DNA of 64,000 nucleotides. It comes from Mimachlamys varia. Its lineage: Eukaryota > Mollusca > Bivalvia > Pectinida > Pectinidae. Below, piece after piece: positions 1 to 11,489 of the stretch. Both the position numbers and the translations under genes were made by a program. The DNA is taken from positions 23,051,501 to 23,115,500 of the forward strand of contig OX392545.1 in assembly GCA_947623455.1 (NCBI GenBank). Direction: 5' to 3'. How positions within the stretch are numbered: the stretch's first letter is position 1; each line of letters starts with the position of its first letter. The notes below the pieces were generated by a model, which ran no database searches, was not told where the DNA came from, and worked only from the letters and a program-made list of their open reading frames with translations.

Positions 1-189
1 ATTGACGGGAGGGGGCATAACCCCCGTTACATCATCGGTACCCCCCTGAGGGTCATTTTTATGCACTGGATAACCCTCCATTTGTGACGTCATCGGTACC
101 CCCCTGTCAAGGGGGGTGCCACTAGGGAGGTGCTCCATTTGTGACGTCATCGGTACCCCCCTGTCAAGGGGGGTGCCACTAGGGAGGTG
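1..189. repeat. 57-bp tandem repeat with CRE palindromes
   Basis: The 57-bp unit at 76-132 is repeated at 133-189, and a degenerate related copy lies at 1-60. Each of the two full units contains TGACGTCA (85-92 and 142-149), the cAMP-response-element palindrome, beside a KpnI-like GGTACC and a C/G-rich stretch. A TATATAG lies at 208-214. No exon follows within reach, so a promoter is not claimed. Confidence 0.7.
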
Positions 190-914
190 CCAGGGAGGTG
201 GTAAGGATTATATAGGGAATGCACCGGGTGACCCTGCGCTCGTATCCTCACTTTTGTACTACTCTTGTCAAAACCTGTCCCTGTTCTAATCTGAATTCCT
301 GTCTATTACGACTTCACCATTTGGTCCTGGCATAATTCTTCTGCACTAACTGTAGAACAACTTGTGTAATCCAGACCCTGTTATTTCTGAAAACCGGCCT
401 TGTTCAACTGATCTTTGAATAAATTGCCTTGTAATAATGACCTCTAGGTGACCATCTACACACCTTTGTAAACTGGCCAAGTATTTGGTCCCAGTGACAT
501 CCAGTTATAATGATAATAATAGTAATAGTTCGAGGTTCTTATTTGCTGCTTTATCACAACCTGAAGGTCGCCTCAAGGTGATTCACAAATTATCATCTGT
601 GGTTAGACGGTTAAGACAGGTTATACTGTAGAAGGAATCCTTTGTAAATAATTTCAAGGAAATGTTATTGACCTTAAGTGTCATATAGGTCAAAGGTCAT
701 CATCAGTATTGCCATAGTAATAAGGAGGGTGTGATTGAAGAATGGTAAAAAGGGATGAAGGGACATACTTAGAGGGATTTTAACTTGTTCACACCTGCTC
801 AGCCTGCGTGGTAGCTATAATGTTTGTGATTAGTTTGGCTTTTCTATATAATTTTTCCCTATGGAAAATTAGCCGGCTATCATGCATCAATAAGATTTAA
901 AAAAAGACTAATGA

Positions 915-1113
915 AAGATGACGTAACACACACATGTGCTGCACCTTTTAAATTTAGTAATATACACAGTATGCCGAAAAATGAATTAAACTGCACGATA
1001 CAGCTGTTTTGTCCTCCTAGGACTCTTCAGTGATGCTAGGGACCAAAAGGTGGGAATCCAAAATTTCTAAACAAATGTAGAAGCAGAAGGGTCAGGTGCA
1101 TAAAACCCCTTTA
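915..1113 (+). repeat. Dispersed repeat X, copy 1
   Basis: About 200 bp from gatgacgtaacacac to aaaacccctttaat. A reverse-complement copy lies at 23336-23520, with conserved stretches such as GTATGCCGAAAAATGAATTA and CCTAGGACTCTTCAG. Probably a fragment of a mobile element. Confidence 0.7.
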
Positions 1114-1431
1114 ATTTATGAACTTAGAAGTAAATTCAAACTATTTCTGTATCATTTCATGATTTATTCATTGGACTATACTTTTGTAATGATAACGGTT
1201 CTTTAACAGGCGTAATACCTTTGTAATGATTTAACAGGCGTAATTCCTACAGGTTAGAAGGGGTTCCTAAAGTGAATTGAAAATATAGGTTTGCTACCCC
1301 TGTTTTCTTTGAGTTATCTAAAGATCCTGGATTATGAACAGAGATATGGTGAACCCACCCCTTTGAATATTACTGACTTGTTTTATATCTACACAGTATC
1401 AATTTTAGAGAATATTAAAGATAAAACTATC

Positions 1432-1531
1432 GCAGGGACTGGAGATTTAGAATCAAAGGATCACAGGGACTGGAGTTTTAGGATCAAAGGATCACAGGGA
1501 CTGGAGTTTTAGGATCAAAGGATTAAAAGGA
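1432..1531. repeat. 31-bp tandem repeat
   Basis: Three copies of a unit containing cacagggactggagtttta and ggatcaaaggat. It passes into the 41-bp array after about 60 bp. Confidence 0.75.
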
Positions 1532-1587
1532 TTTTAACTGTTATGAATCAAATCTTCACAAGGGCTGGATTTTAGAAGGGTGTTAGT

Positions 1588-2350
1588 TCAAAGCTTCAAA
1601 GAGGCTATGGTTTAGGATTGAAGCTTCGTAGAGGCTGTGGTTTAAGAGATGTTTAGGTTAAAAGCTTCATAGAGGTTGTGGTTTAGGAGATGTTTAGGAT
1701 TGATGTTTAGGAGATGTTTAGGATCGAAGCTTCATAGAGGTTGTGGTTTAGGAGATGTTTAGGATCAAAGCTTCATAGAGGTTGTGGTTTAGGAGATGTT
1801 AAGGATCAAAGCTTCATAGGGTTGTGGTTTAGGAGATGTTTAGGATTGAAGCTTCATAGAGGTTGTGGTTTAGGAGATGTTTAGGATCAAAGCTTCATAG
1901 AGGCTGTGGTTTAGGAGATGTTTAGGATCAAAGCTTCATAGAGGCTGTGGTTTAGGAGATGTTTAGGATTGAAGCTTCATAGAGGTTGTGGTTTAGGAGA
2001 TGTTTAGGATCAAAGCTTCATAGAGGTTGTGGTTTAGGAGATGTTTAGGATCAAAGCTTCATAGAGGTTGTGGTTTAGGAGATGTTTAGGATCAAAGCTT
2101 CATAGAGGTTGTGGTTTAGGAGATGTTTAGGATTGAAGCTTCATAGATGTTGTGGTTTAGGAGATGTTTATAGGATCAAAGCTTTGTAGAGGTTGTGGTT
2201 TAGGAGATGTTTAGGATCAAAGCTTCGTAAAGGCTGTGGTTTAGGAGATGTTTAGGATCAAAGCTTCATAGAGGCTGTGGTTTAGGAGATGTTTAGGATC
2301 AAAGCTTCATAGCGGCTGTGGTTTAGGAGATGTTTAGGATCAAAGCTTAT
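1588..2350. repeat. 41-bp minisatellite, about 18 copies
   Basis: Unit aggatcaaagcttcatagag followed by gttgtggtttaggagatgttt, with variants (aggattg for aggatca, ggctg for ggttg) and a few shortened units. Non-coding; the frame is broken by stops. Confidence 0.9.
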
Positions 2351-2353
2351 ATC

Positions 2354-2657
2354 GGCTGAAATGTAGGCAAGTGTGAGAGAGTGACAAACTTCACTGCAGC
2401 TACACACATCTAAAGAATGGGTGACGGCCTTCCCAAATACATGGCTGTCCCGACCTGGTACCAAACCTTCACAAGGGCTGAAGATTAGAAGGGTGAAAAT
2501 ATTGGAAGCTTTACTGAGGCTGTGGTTTAGGAGATCTCTATAAGATTGAAGCATTATTGGGGCTGAAATGCAGGAAGTGTAAGAAATGGACAAGCATCAC
2601 TGCAGTTATATCTATAGAACGGGCGATGGCCTTCCCAAATACATAGCTGTCCCGACC
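2354..2657. repeat. Pair of about 100-bp direct repeats
   Basis: 2354-2455 and 2561-2657 share ggctgaaatg, cactgcag, atggccttcccaaatacat and gctgtcccgacc. They sit at the 3' edge of the 41-bp minisatellite, whose unit also appears in degenerate form between them. Confidence 0.7.
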
Positions 2658-3769
2658 CGATGATCATTGATCGAGGCTGCGGTACAGGTTGTTAGTGGAT
2701 CAATGCCAGACCTGCCGTCGGGAACATCGTACCTCACGCTGACAAAGCACCGCAATGTCAGAAATTCCTGTTGAAATATTTCAAAATGATTTCATCCTTG
2801 TCAAAAATTTCTATTTCTGAATTTTCCTTCCAAACATTTTTCTTTCACAATTTTTTTAAACCGTAAGATCCACTTACGGTTTCTTGGTTTTTGAATTTGA
2901 TGGATTTGTGGAAAAAAAACCCACTGCTATCGGGTCTGGGACAACTACATGTACTCATCCACGCTATCATAGTCACTCAATAAAGCTACTAGCAGGAGCC
3001 AGATAGGTTCAATGGAGATATATTCAGGTGGTTTTTGTGGCTCACAGCGCCATATATCTAATAGCAGGAGGGAAAGTATTATTTAGTGGAACAAGCCCAA
3101 TCATGATGCCAGTATATTGATTAAAAGTGTGCTGTTGGACCGGGCCACCACTGACATCAGCCGTTCTCCCTGCCAACATGTCATGTTCATCGTCAATGAT
3201 GTGTGAAAAGTTTGATTTTTTTTCTCCTCAGCTTTTCATGGCCTTTATTTTTCACCATCCTCTTCTATTAGATATTTACCCACGCCAATTAGACATGTTA
3301 AAAGTTCAAACAATTTATTTTTTTCAATCTGCCAGTCAGGCAATCAATTAATGTAGTGGAAGCACATTCAGTGGTCTGGTCACGAAAAAGAAATAAATGT
3401 TAAGCGGAGAAAATGTGGAAAAACAAAACAGAAGATAAACAGTGGAGAGCCTTATACTTAACATCTGATATAAAATAATTACTGGGAATGTTTTTCTCAT
3501 CAACTATTGAGCTTTTAAAGCTTTGGCATTGCGAAATCACATAAATAGAAATTAAATCTATCTTCAAGTGAAAAACAAACTCAATGAAAGGAGATCAAAT
3601 TTCCCTTTTTTTCTGAGCAAGTTGAATGAGTTTGGTAGATTTATATTATGTTTTATCATTTAAGCTAAATCTACAGAAAAAAATATGTATCAAATATCTG
3701 GGTTTACTCTGGTTAGATGTTAATATCAGTTGTGAAAACTTGTTTCAGAATTAATAAATTATATGAATA

Positions 3770-3860
3770 AATGTAGCCCTGGTAAATTTTAGCTGCAATA
3801 TACCGTTTTGTTCGTAATACTTAAGTTTATCAACAGGCGTCCCAGGTTCGATCAAAAACG
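3770..3860 (+). repeat. tRNA-derived SINE-like remnant
   Basis: The start (agccctggtaaatttta, then gctgcaatataccg) is shared with 17483-17520, and ccaggttcgatca resembles a pol III B box. Too decayed to assign to a family. Confidence 0.35.
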
Positions 3861-4173
3861 CTGTTATACAGACATTTTGATTCTTTTCAGCTAGTTTTAT
3901 CTTTAAATTAAGAAATATCAAAGTCATACATTGACTTGAAATATATATATACAAATAATATGTACCGTTTTGGGGGTTCCCAATTCTTTCTAAAAAATTC
4001 AGCTATTTTTTCTTTGGTACAAAATCATGTCTGGCTATATTAGTGCTCATCATTGGGCCTCGGCAGGACATTGATCCTCTTAATGGAGGTCTATCACGTT
4101 TGGTTTTGTTTAGGTGAGAAGTTTATATATATATTTGAATACCTTAAAAATGCTGTTTTTTTCCATCCCACAG

Positions 4174-4244
4174 AGACTGGTCATGATCCTGCCGTCCATG
4201 GAGCCCGTATGGAGGACCGGTTCTACAACAATGATGCCTTTAGG
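4174..4244 (+). CDS. SPA17: Sp17-like core exon (post-RIIa signature)
   Basis: Translation in the open frame gives TGHDPAVHGARMEDRF then YNNDAFR. This matches the conserved segment of Sp17 that directly follows the RIIa domain (human has DPAEWG and VEDRFYNNHAF), so it identifies the family. The acceptor is a pyrimidine-rich tract ending ccacag; the first two bases AG would complete a codon from the upstream exon. A start at 4176 after cagag is also possible. The donor is AGG|GTACGT and the exon ends in phase 0, matching the next exon at 9373. The open frame extends into both introns, but there the sequence loses all similarity. Confidence 0.82.
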
Positions 4245-5067
4245 GTACGTTTACCAAATACAATTTTGAAATTTGACGGATTTTATTTTTTATGCAATTT
4301 CACTTTCTCCGTTCTTGTCCTCTCTGCTACTGAAGACGAATGAATTTATCTGAAAGCATTTAGCAATATATGATAAATATTGTAAACAAATGTGAAACTG
4401 ATGTTGGGTGACCATTTCTTAGAGTAATGGACAAATGTTTCCCAGTAAATAGTAACTCAATCTCATTGTGATAAATAGCAGCGAGCAATTTACAATTTAT
4501 TTTCATGGGTCCTTTTTGTAAATTTATACTGCCAAAAACTATGGGTCCCACAATGTTAAATTGAAATATTTCCAGAATTTCTATGAGTCCTTTCATAATT
4601 TTATGAGTACTGGACTCGGGACTCGAACAACAATGTGATACAATTTACATAAGGTGTTAGATACCAAAAATATATAAAGTCTGTTGGACGTGTATACATC
4701 TCTGAAAAAAATAAACAATATAATTATAGGCAAAGCACATCATATTGACAGTGCGGACAAAAGAGTTGGTCAAATTTTCGAAGCGATCTATACACTTTTG
4801 TTTTCTGTTGTCCTTTACATGTAAATGACCTATATCACGTACTATAAGTGTACATGATATTATAAAATTTTCCAATACTTCGGCCTCCATCGCATGTGCT
4901 ACTTTAACACGCCAATAGATCTAGAGTCAGTGATGTTTGTTTACACAATTACAATCCTCACTAATGGACCCACGTGCCCAACACAGATTAACGATTAAGT
5001 AGTCTTTGTCATGTTACAGTATAGATTTGTGTTGTAATATCAGGCCTGTTTCTACTGTTGTCATTAT

Positions 5068-5142
5068 AACTCATCCACCCTTGAAAATTCATAATGAACT
5101 ATTCCAACCATTGAATCAGGAAAGTTCAGTGTGTCTTCAGGG
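5068..5142 (-). repeat. 85-bp foldback element, copy 1 (degenerate)
   Basis: Family consensus: CTCATTCACCCCTGAA at one end and its reverse complement at the other, enclosing ttccaattcaaaggttggaa. This copy starts aactcatccacccttgaa and keeps tgaactattccaacc and gtgtcttcaggg, but the right arm is eroded. Confidence 0.6.
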
Positions 5143-5190
5143 TATATATGAGGTAACAGAATGTGCTCATTTCGAGCCTCAAAAGTAGGG

Positions 5191-5415
5191 AGCTGCGTTG
5201 GCCAAGTGTTTATTTGTGTTTGACATTCTGTTACCAATAGCCCTCTACCACTTGGCTGTGGTGGCCAGATTGATTAGGTGTCTGACATTCTGCTACCAAT
5301 AGCTCTCCACCTCTAGGCTCTAGGTCATACTCATTCAAGGCCTAAATTTGGCCTTCATTAGGTACTGGGTAACTACAGTTTTCCTCCACCAAACCTGGCA
5401 CCTCCTTAACGCATT
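5191..5415 (+). mobile_element. Degenerate tRNA-derived SINE with doubled head
   Basis: Two copies of a head with gtggcca (A-box region), tgacattctgctaccaatag and ctctccacctct, then a body with gttttcctccaccaaacctg and gcacctccttaa. It corresponds to the SINE at 32812-33028 but lacks a recognisable B box. Confidence 0.55.
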
Positions 5416-5438
5416 CAACCCTGAAGTTAATTTAACTG

Positions 5439-5965
5439 TTAACTCTTTCTGTACCTTTGTCGTATACAGACGACAAAAAAACGTGACGTCTCCTCCCTGT
5501 TGTCGTATACAGACGACAAGTTACTTGACGTTATGAACTTTTTGATTAGCTAGGTACAGCAGACAACAGATGATTTGACCGATAAAATTTTACACAAAAT
5601 TGAAGTCAGTTTATAACAAACAATTTGATAGGCGTAAAGTACACATTTTCTGTCATGTGATCCATTTTGATAGAATTATCCGCAAGATACTTTGAAGTGT
5701 CATCACCAATGTAAACAACATGGCGGCGAATGCTTTAACTAAACATAGCGGTGACACATCTGACAAACATATATTATTGTTGCGAAAATAAAGCTTTGTA
5801 TGTCTTCTAACTATAGAAGCATTGGTTTACATTTACCGGCATAATATCCGCCACGCTGACAAACACAACAAAGAACCGCCATTTTGGCTGAAACGTCCAG
5901 GGGTGAGCCTAGTAATGACTTCCGGTATGGAATCAGGACTGGAATCATGCTACGGGAAGAGTTAA
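5439..5965. mobile_element. Probable non-autonomous DNA transposon with short TIRs
   Basis: Left end TTAACTCTTTCTGTA and right end TACGGGAAGAGTTAA are imperfect inverted repeats about 530 bp apart. Inside the left end GTCGTATACAGACGAC occurs twice (from 5459 and 5502). No transposase coding. Other copies are needed to prove the boundaries. Confidence 0.4.
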
Positions 5966-8091
5966 TAGGACATATATAAAACAGAAGCAAACCAAAGCCC
6001 TAATTTTCTCTTTATCTGAGGCGACTGATCAAGATACAGACAACCAATGATAGATTAAAACAATAGGAAATGTTGGCGTTAACTATTCCATTGTATAGAG
6101 AAATGTTAGAAAATCTAATGGATCCAAACGAGGTGATCATAATTAGCAATCTGCCAGCATCCTTTTAGTCACTACATTCGGGTCATGGGGGAGTTACATC
6201 TTCCTTATAGGGTTACTAAATTAGGGCCGTGGGCTGAGAATAGCAAATAATGAATATGTCTGTTAAGTCAATAGTAGGGTTTGGAGGTTAATCAAAATGC
6301 AGTAAAACCCCATTTACTTCTACTCGTGGGGACCTGATCAATAGTTCGAAGAACCGACTCATTTTCGTGTGCGATTATTTTTCGCGTATTTCACGGTTGA
6401 TTGAAATTCGCGAAAATTAATTGCCATGAAATAGTTTCAATTAGAGGTATGCCAACTGCAAGAGTAGTGTATATAGGATTTATGACAGTATTAATTGCGA
6501 AATTAAATCACCACAAAATAGTTGTTTCATATGAAAACGCTAAATTATGTTGCCGTGAAAGTAAGTTGGTTTACAGTACATAGTATTCGAGTCATCCGAG
6601 GTTTGTTTAATATCTACGAACTCGGTCAGGACCAAGACCATGTGTTCGAAGAATTAGGGGAATTTGACTAAACCAGGCTCCAGTAAGTACTCAGTACCTG
6701 TTTCCTTTAGGTCACTAAATCACAGAAATCTTCAATGACAAATGACCGGCTACTCAGACATAAAACTGGAGTTTACATATTTCCAGAAGCCTGATTTCTT
6801 GAAATAGTAGATTAAATTTCATTTCAAGACCAGTGTAAAATTCAATAATTTGCTCTGAAAATATGGGTTTGTTTCAATAAGATTTTCGCTTTTATACTAA
6901 ACTTAAAATGATTAATTGTTAACATGTAAATAACATCTATATGTATTACATTTAGTCATCATGCAACTGATAATAGAGATCATTATATCCAAGTAACGGA
7001 CTGCAAATATCATAAATATTGAAGTAAATGATCAGCTTGAAAAGGTGAAAGTTGTGCAGAATTCAATCATAACAGTATCAACCGATCGCTATTATTAAGG
7101 ACACACGGCCCATCACACAGCCATTCCCAGGTCATACGTAGCTATTATTCAACACAGCAGCTGATGAACACTGACACGTTCAATTTTTTACGTAAATTTT
7201 TAATGAGGAAGCGAAGACAACGTGATATTTAAAATATATGTTACATGGTATTGTATAGAAACAGGTTTAACACCACCAGGTCTTCTGGGCTTGGTGTGTT
7301 GCTGAATTTCACAAAACCGTAAATATCTCAATAATAAGCCCTATTGGAAATAAACTGTCTTTGAAACAAGCCCCAGGGATTCTTTGTAGTCCACACATAC
7401 TGAAAGAAAGTCCATTTGATCAATTAGCTTTAATATATACCTTGCAGTCAATTTGCAATTAATGGCAAACCTCGCAAATTTATTATCTTTGTGTTAAAGA
7501 ATTAATTTCTACTGTATATCTATGTAATTTGCACATCCCAACTTTAGACTTGTTATGCTAACAATTTTCTTTAGCAATGATGAAACTATGGCATCAACTA
7601 TTTAAAAGGATTAAAAAGTAAAACAGTTGACTTGAAAATAAGGATTTGCCTAATTACAAGTCTATGAATGGCTTTGAAAAATGATATGGCCCCATACCCC
7701 AGAAGTTAGGTGCCCAAAAGCAAAAAAACAAGAAATACAATTCGACTGATAGAGAATGCTGTGTTTTAAAGTCTATTGAGGGATGATCACATTTAATGGG
7801 AAAAAAGCTTTACTAGAGCTTAAGCCAGTATTGAGTAAAATTAAAAAAAAAAAAAGATGAAATCTTTCTGTGATAGATTTTTCTTGATATTTAACAGTAT
7901 TATACTACAGGTATCTCTGTGTGAGAAAGCCAATTATACTATACCAAACACAAGTTCACAGTATAGACTGTATTGTAGGTTTTCTCCAAATAAAAACTCG
8001 TCAATGAACATTTGTTAGAAATTTCACTTAGTTGGGATGGACCACATGTGTTTTTTGTGGTAAACGTTTGTCAAGGAAATTAAAAGTAATT

Positions 8092-8420
8092 GACCACGTA
8101 TTGCTGTTCATTAAGTAGTGGTGAACCTTGTGTGATGTTCATTAAGCATTGGACCACATAAGTTGTTCATAAAGTAGTGATGAACTTTGTGTGATGTTCA
8201 TTAAGCATTGGACCACATAAGTTGTTCATAAAGTTGTGGTGAACCTTGTATGATGTTCATTAGTAGTAATGGACCACATAAGTTGTTCATAAAGTTGTGA
8301 TAGACCTTTACTGTGTTGTTTGAGGTGAATGTCCATTAGTAATGATGGACCTTGTGTGACGTTCATTAATAGCGATGGACCACACATGACGTTCATTAAA
8401 TGGTGATGGACGATGTGTAT
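8092..8420. repeat. About 59-bp degenerate tandem repeat
   Basis: Unit of the form gttcataaagtagtgatgaa followed by tgtgtgatgttcattaagca and ttggaccacataag. About five copies, the later ones more divergent. Confidence 0.75.
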
Positions 8421-8917
8421 TGTTTGTGGTAAACTTTCATTAAGTATGGGTCTACAGAGAAATTGTGTGAGAATTTCAACAGAAACGACTGCTAGGTTTG
8501 ATGACTTGTCTGATGGTGAAGATCCAAACGTTTTTTATTTCCTTTTTTTTCGTGTTGGAATATGCCAGCTATGTAGTTTTAGATATTGATTTGGTTTAAG
8601 GGTGTAGTGAATTTCTGCATGGCTCGCTCTCTGCAATTCACACTCGCATAGAAACACTCCATGGAATGGGGCACCATGTTCAAAGGTTAAGAAAGTCAGA
8701 ACTTGTCTGTTGACAGACATTTTGTCAGAGTTTGTGTGTTATTGCAAGCCCTTTACTGTGGTAAACCGACAATAATTGTCGTATATTGATCTACTGGGTC
8801 ATGTTTTGAATCATTTTCAGCTCCTCTGGCCCAACAGTCCAAGTGATCTTGTGGGTTAATGGTGTGGCATCCTAGCAGTGCACCCTTCTTTTCTCGGTCA
8901 TCCATCAACTTTTTCTT

Positions 8918-9006
8918 ACTCATTCACCCATGAAGACATTTATTTAAACTCTTTCCAAATCCAAGATTGGAATAGTTCATTAGGAAATTTCAGGGGTGAA
9001 CGAGTT
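8918..9006 (+). repeat. 85-bp foldback element, copy 2
   Basis: Starts actcattcacccatgaaga and ends tttcaggggtgaacgagtt; inner palindrome around ccaaatccaagattgg. About 370 bp upstream of the exon at 9373. Confidence 0.8.
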
Positions 9007-9372
9007 CATGAATCAGCTTTTTCTCAAGAAAAGTTTGCCCTGGCGTGATGAATAAATATTGGCTTTCTTTCGCTACAGAACATCTTCTTCCTTAGAACAG
9101 TTAGCTTTTAGTAATGATATTTGGTCTGTATACCTCATTTGCATTTACTCATATACATTTAAAATTCATATGACATTTGGTATTTGTGAAACTTTAGGTC
9201 ACATATATGTGAATATATAGGGCATGTATATTGGTGTAACTTTCTCCTATATGTCCAATATTGCTTGATTCCGTAAGCTTATATCAAGAGTTATAATGAC
9301 TTTAATGCTTGAAAAATATATAAATTTTGAAAATGTCAATAAAGTTAATAAATTATTTCTGTGTGTTAACAG

Positions 9373-9551
9373 TCCCCAGGTGTTGACAGTGGCGATCCTC
9401 AGCAACAAGATGCCGCCCTAAAGATTCAGACAGAATACCGCAGACACTCTGCCAAAAAGGAAGTGGATGGGATGCGTGAGGAGGATGCCGCCACGACCAT
9501 CCAATCTGGGGTTAGAGGTCATCAGGATAGACAAAAGGTCGACGAGATTAA
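9373..9551 (+). CDS. SPA17: Exon encoding two IQ motifs
   Basis: Phase-0 start after ttaacag, 179 nt, donor TTAA|GTAAGT, ending two bases into a codon. The 59 residues begin SPGVDSGDPQQQDAALKIQ. They hold two IQ motifs about 24 residues apart: IQTEYRRHSAK, in which the usual Gly is Arg and which may bind calmodulin weakly, and IQSGVRGHQDR, which fits the consensus. The acidic DIDLxDPEV leader of later modules is absent, so this looks like the ancestral, less standardised IQ region next to the Sp17 core. The out-of-phase 3' end is shared only with the following microexon. Confidence 0.8.
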
Positions 9552-10994
9552 GTAAGTGGAAACTGGAATAAGGTTCAGAGGTCATAAGATGTAACCATTT
9601 CTCTATAAGCAACCCTTCACTTTCTGCAAAGGATGGAAATTATATAGGCACCCTTACTAATCGTGACACAATTAATTTTTTTTAAATCTGGTGTTCCAAT
9701 TAATTTCTGGTATACCTGTGCGCAGGCATGCTCTGTATCTGTTACGTCACAATTAACCATGCTCTGTAGTGAAGTATCGTAACCAGAAAGTAAGAAGCTA
9801 TGCAACTCAGTCTTCCAATATGAAGTGTTCTGCTGTTCTTTCCTGTGACACAAACAAATGCATTTTACTGGTTTTATTCTGTATTATGGTAAGGTAAACC
9901 TCCTTGTGCACATATCAACTAGAAAAAAAAACGCACAAATATCGGTAATATAGGGGTCTTTTGTGTACACATTATCCAAAATTCATGACAACAATATCCC
10001 ACATCATCATTATTCCCAGGTCACATCATATGACACTTTTCATCCAGATCTTAGTTTTATTATCCTAATAAGCCCTCCCATCAATGATAGGAGCACCCCA
10101 AAAATAAATTATGATTCATAATTTAATTTTGGCTCCCTGGGTGCTAATTATGGCGAATATGGTAAAGGTTGCTAGAAAACAAAGAAAATTACAGAGATGA
10201 AGTAATATGTACAGAGTTTAGAGGTCAATAAAGGTCAGAGATCACCAGGAGGGTTAATTAGCAGAATACAGTTAAATTACATAAGGCTAAAATTACATTA
10301 GAACATTTCTACTTCAAATGTGTATACTCCGGCCCTGAAATGGGTTGGGAGGGGGGGGGGGGGGCATATAGCATAGAGTGTTATCGATGTCCATTCCGTC
10401 CCGTCCTGTTCCATGGTAATGTAACCAGCTTATTTAAATTACTTCTGATGCAATTGTTATCAAACTTCACATGCATAATAAGCATGGTGAACTAATTTCA
10501 TTCGGGGGCGGGGGCATTTACGTCTCACAAACATTTCTAGTTAACAAAAATACACTACTAACTTTTTCCACACCAGAAATGATCAACAAGAGTATAGATC
10601 TTATTGTCCTTTTTGGGTTCTAACCGACCAAGATTTTTTTAAAAAATGAATTCATTGTCAATTAATATTATTGATTCTTATGGTTATCACATTAGCAGAT
10701 CACCTGCAGGAGGACAAATTTTGTAGAATTTTGATTGGAATTATTTTCAGAGCTGGAATATTACAAACAGGAAAATGTCTTGTGAAACATATATATAACA
10801 GTTAAACTGAGTTTATTAGTTGGCACGAGTAATTTGATTTTAAGGCTCGGGGGTAGTGTGATGAAGGCGCCAAGTCTGATAATGAGGCTGATTATATATA
10901 GTCACGGTAACAGCTGATAAGTAATTAACAGCGGGTCATGACCCTGTGGTGTATGTGTCTGTTGATTCCTTGGTTATCATTCTCCCACTGACAG
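9552..10994 (+). other. Intron, no gene seen
   Basis: Non-coding. Contains a run of 16 G at 10350-10365 and the first copy of the 140-bp repeat that flanks the microexon. Confidence 0.6.
10409..10547 (+). repeat. 140-bp intronic repeat, copy A
   Basis: Matches 11061-11200: taatgtaaccagcttattta, then caaacttcacatgcataata, then tctcacaaacattt. The two copies lie on either side of the microexon at 10995. Confidence 0.75.
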
Positions 10995-11012
10995 GATCGA
11001 GATGATTGTCAA
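10995..11012 (+). CDS. SPA17: 18-nt microexon (IEMIVK)
   Basis: The sequence between ctgacag and GTAAGT is only 18 nt. With the two bases left by the previous exon it reads K-I-E-M-I-V and leaves AA, which the exon at 11357 completes to Lys. Its length is a multiple of three, so it can be skipped without a frame change. Strong borders on both sides and exact phase matching on both sides support it. It lies between two copies of a roughly 140-bp intronic repeat (10409 and 11061). Without transcript data it remains a prediction. Confidence 0.6.
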
Positions 11013-11060
11013 GTAAGTTGAGCTGCATAATCTCTGGAATCGAAACATTTTGTTTTCGTT

Positions 11061-11200
11061 ATAGTTATGTAACCAGCTTATTTAAATAACTACTGATCTG
11101 ATTGTCATCAAACCTCACATACATAATGAGCATGAAGAACTTATTTCGTATGTGTGGTGGTGGGGGGCGTGTATGTCTCACACACATTCCTAGTAAATGT
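11061..11200 (+). repeat. 140-bp intronic repeat, copy B
   Basis: Second copy of the repeat at 10409, about 75% alike by eye (ttatgtaaccagcttattta, caaacctcacatacataatg). In the intron between the microexon and the exon at 11357. Confidence 0.75.
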
Positions 11201-11356
11201 GACATGTTGCACAGAGGGAAGGTGCATTTGAACTGTTTCCACTTTAAAAACATGAAGAATTAACTTAGAAATTTCAGTGGTGATTAAGTTGATATAGGAA
11301 ATACCTGATCTATATTGACACAGTGTGCAGTAAGTTTTTAACGTGACGTGTTACAG

Positions 11357-11489
11357 AGAGGGAGAAGCAAGACTCAAGTCCTCCGATGTGGACATCAACC
11401 TTGAAGATCCAGAAGTTGAGGCTGCAGCTGTCAAAATACAGGCAGGGTTCAAAGGTTACAAGGCCAGGAAGGAGGTCAAGGAGTCAAAG
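11357..11489 (+). CDS. SPA17: IQ-module exon 1
   Basis: Begins after gttacag with one base completing a Lys codon, then [20 protein letters not shown] and [23 protein letters not shown]. It is the first exon with the standard module: an acidic DINLEDPEV leader and a consensus IQ motif ([11 protein letters not shown]). 133 nt, donor AAAG|GTCAGT, phase 0 at the 3' end; every later exon is symmetric phase 0-0. It can join either the terminal exon at 12821 or the module at 15977. Confidence 0.85.

Larger units (their letters stand above)
190..4173. other. No supported gene; intron or upstream region of the Sp17-like gene
   Basis: AT-rich non-coding sequence. Besides the listed repeats I looked for an RIIa-type exon (GFxxLLExLTREVLR pattern) and found none. 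Longest open frames (1291-1512 and 3127-3351) show no motif, no repeat of the gene's style and no splice context. Confidence 0.6.
4245..9372 (+). other. Large intron 1, no gene seen
   Basis: AT-rich intron between the Sp17 core exon and the double-IQ exon. It holds a degenerate SINE, a probable TIR element, two foldback copies and a 59-bp repeat, listed separately. Around 6359-6590 there are cgcgaaaa stretches ending in aagttggtttacagta, the same end seen in the element at 53093-53566. No IQ or RIIa exon found. Confidence 0.6.

Noticed and set aside
4053..4343. A 96-residue single-exon protein
   Set aside because: Only 4174-4244 has family similarity and it is bounded by splice sites; the flanks are intronic translation.
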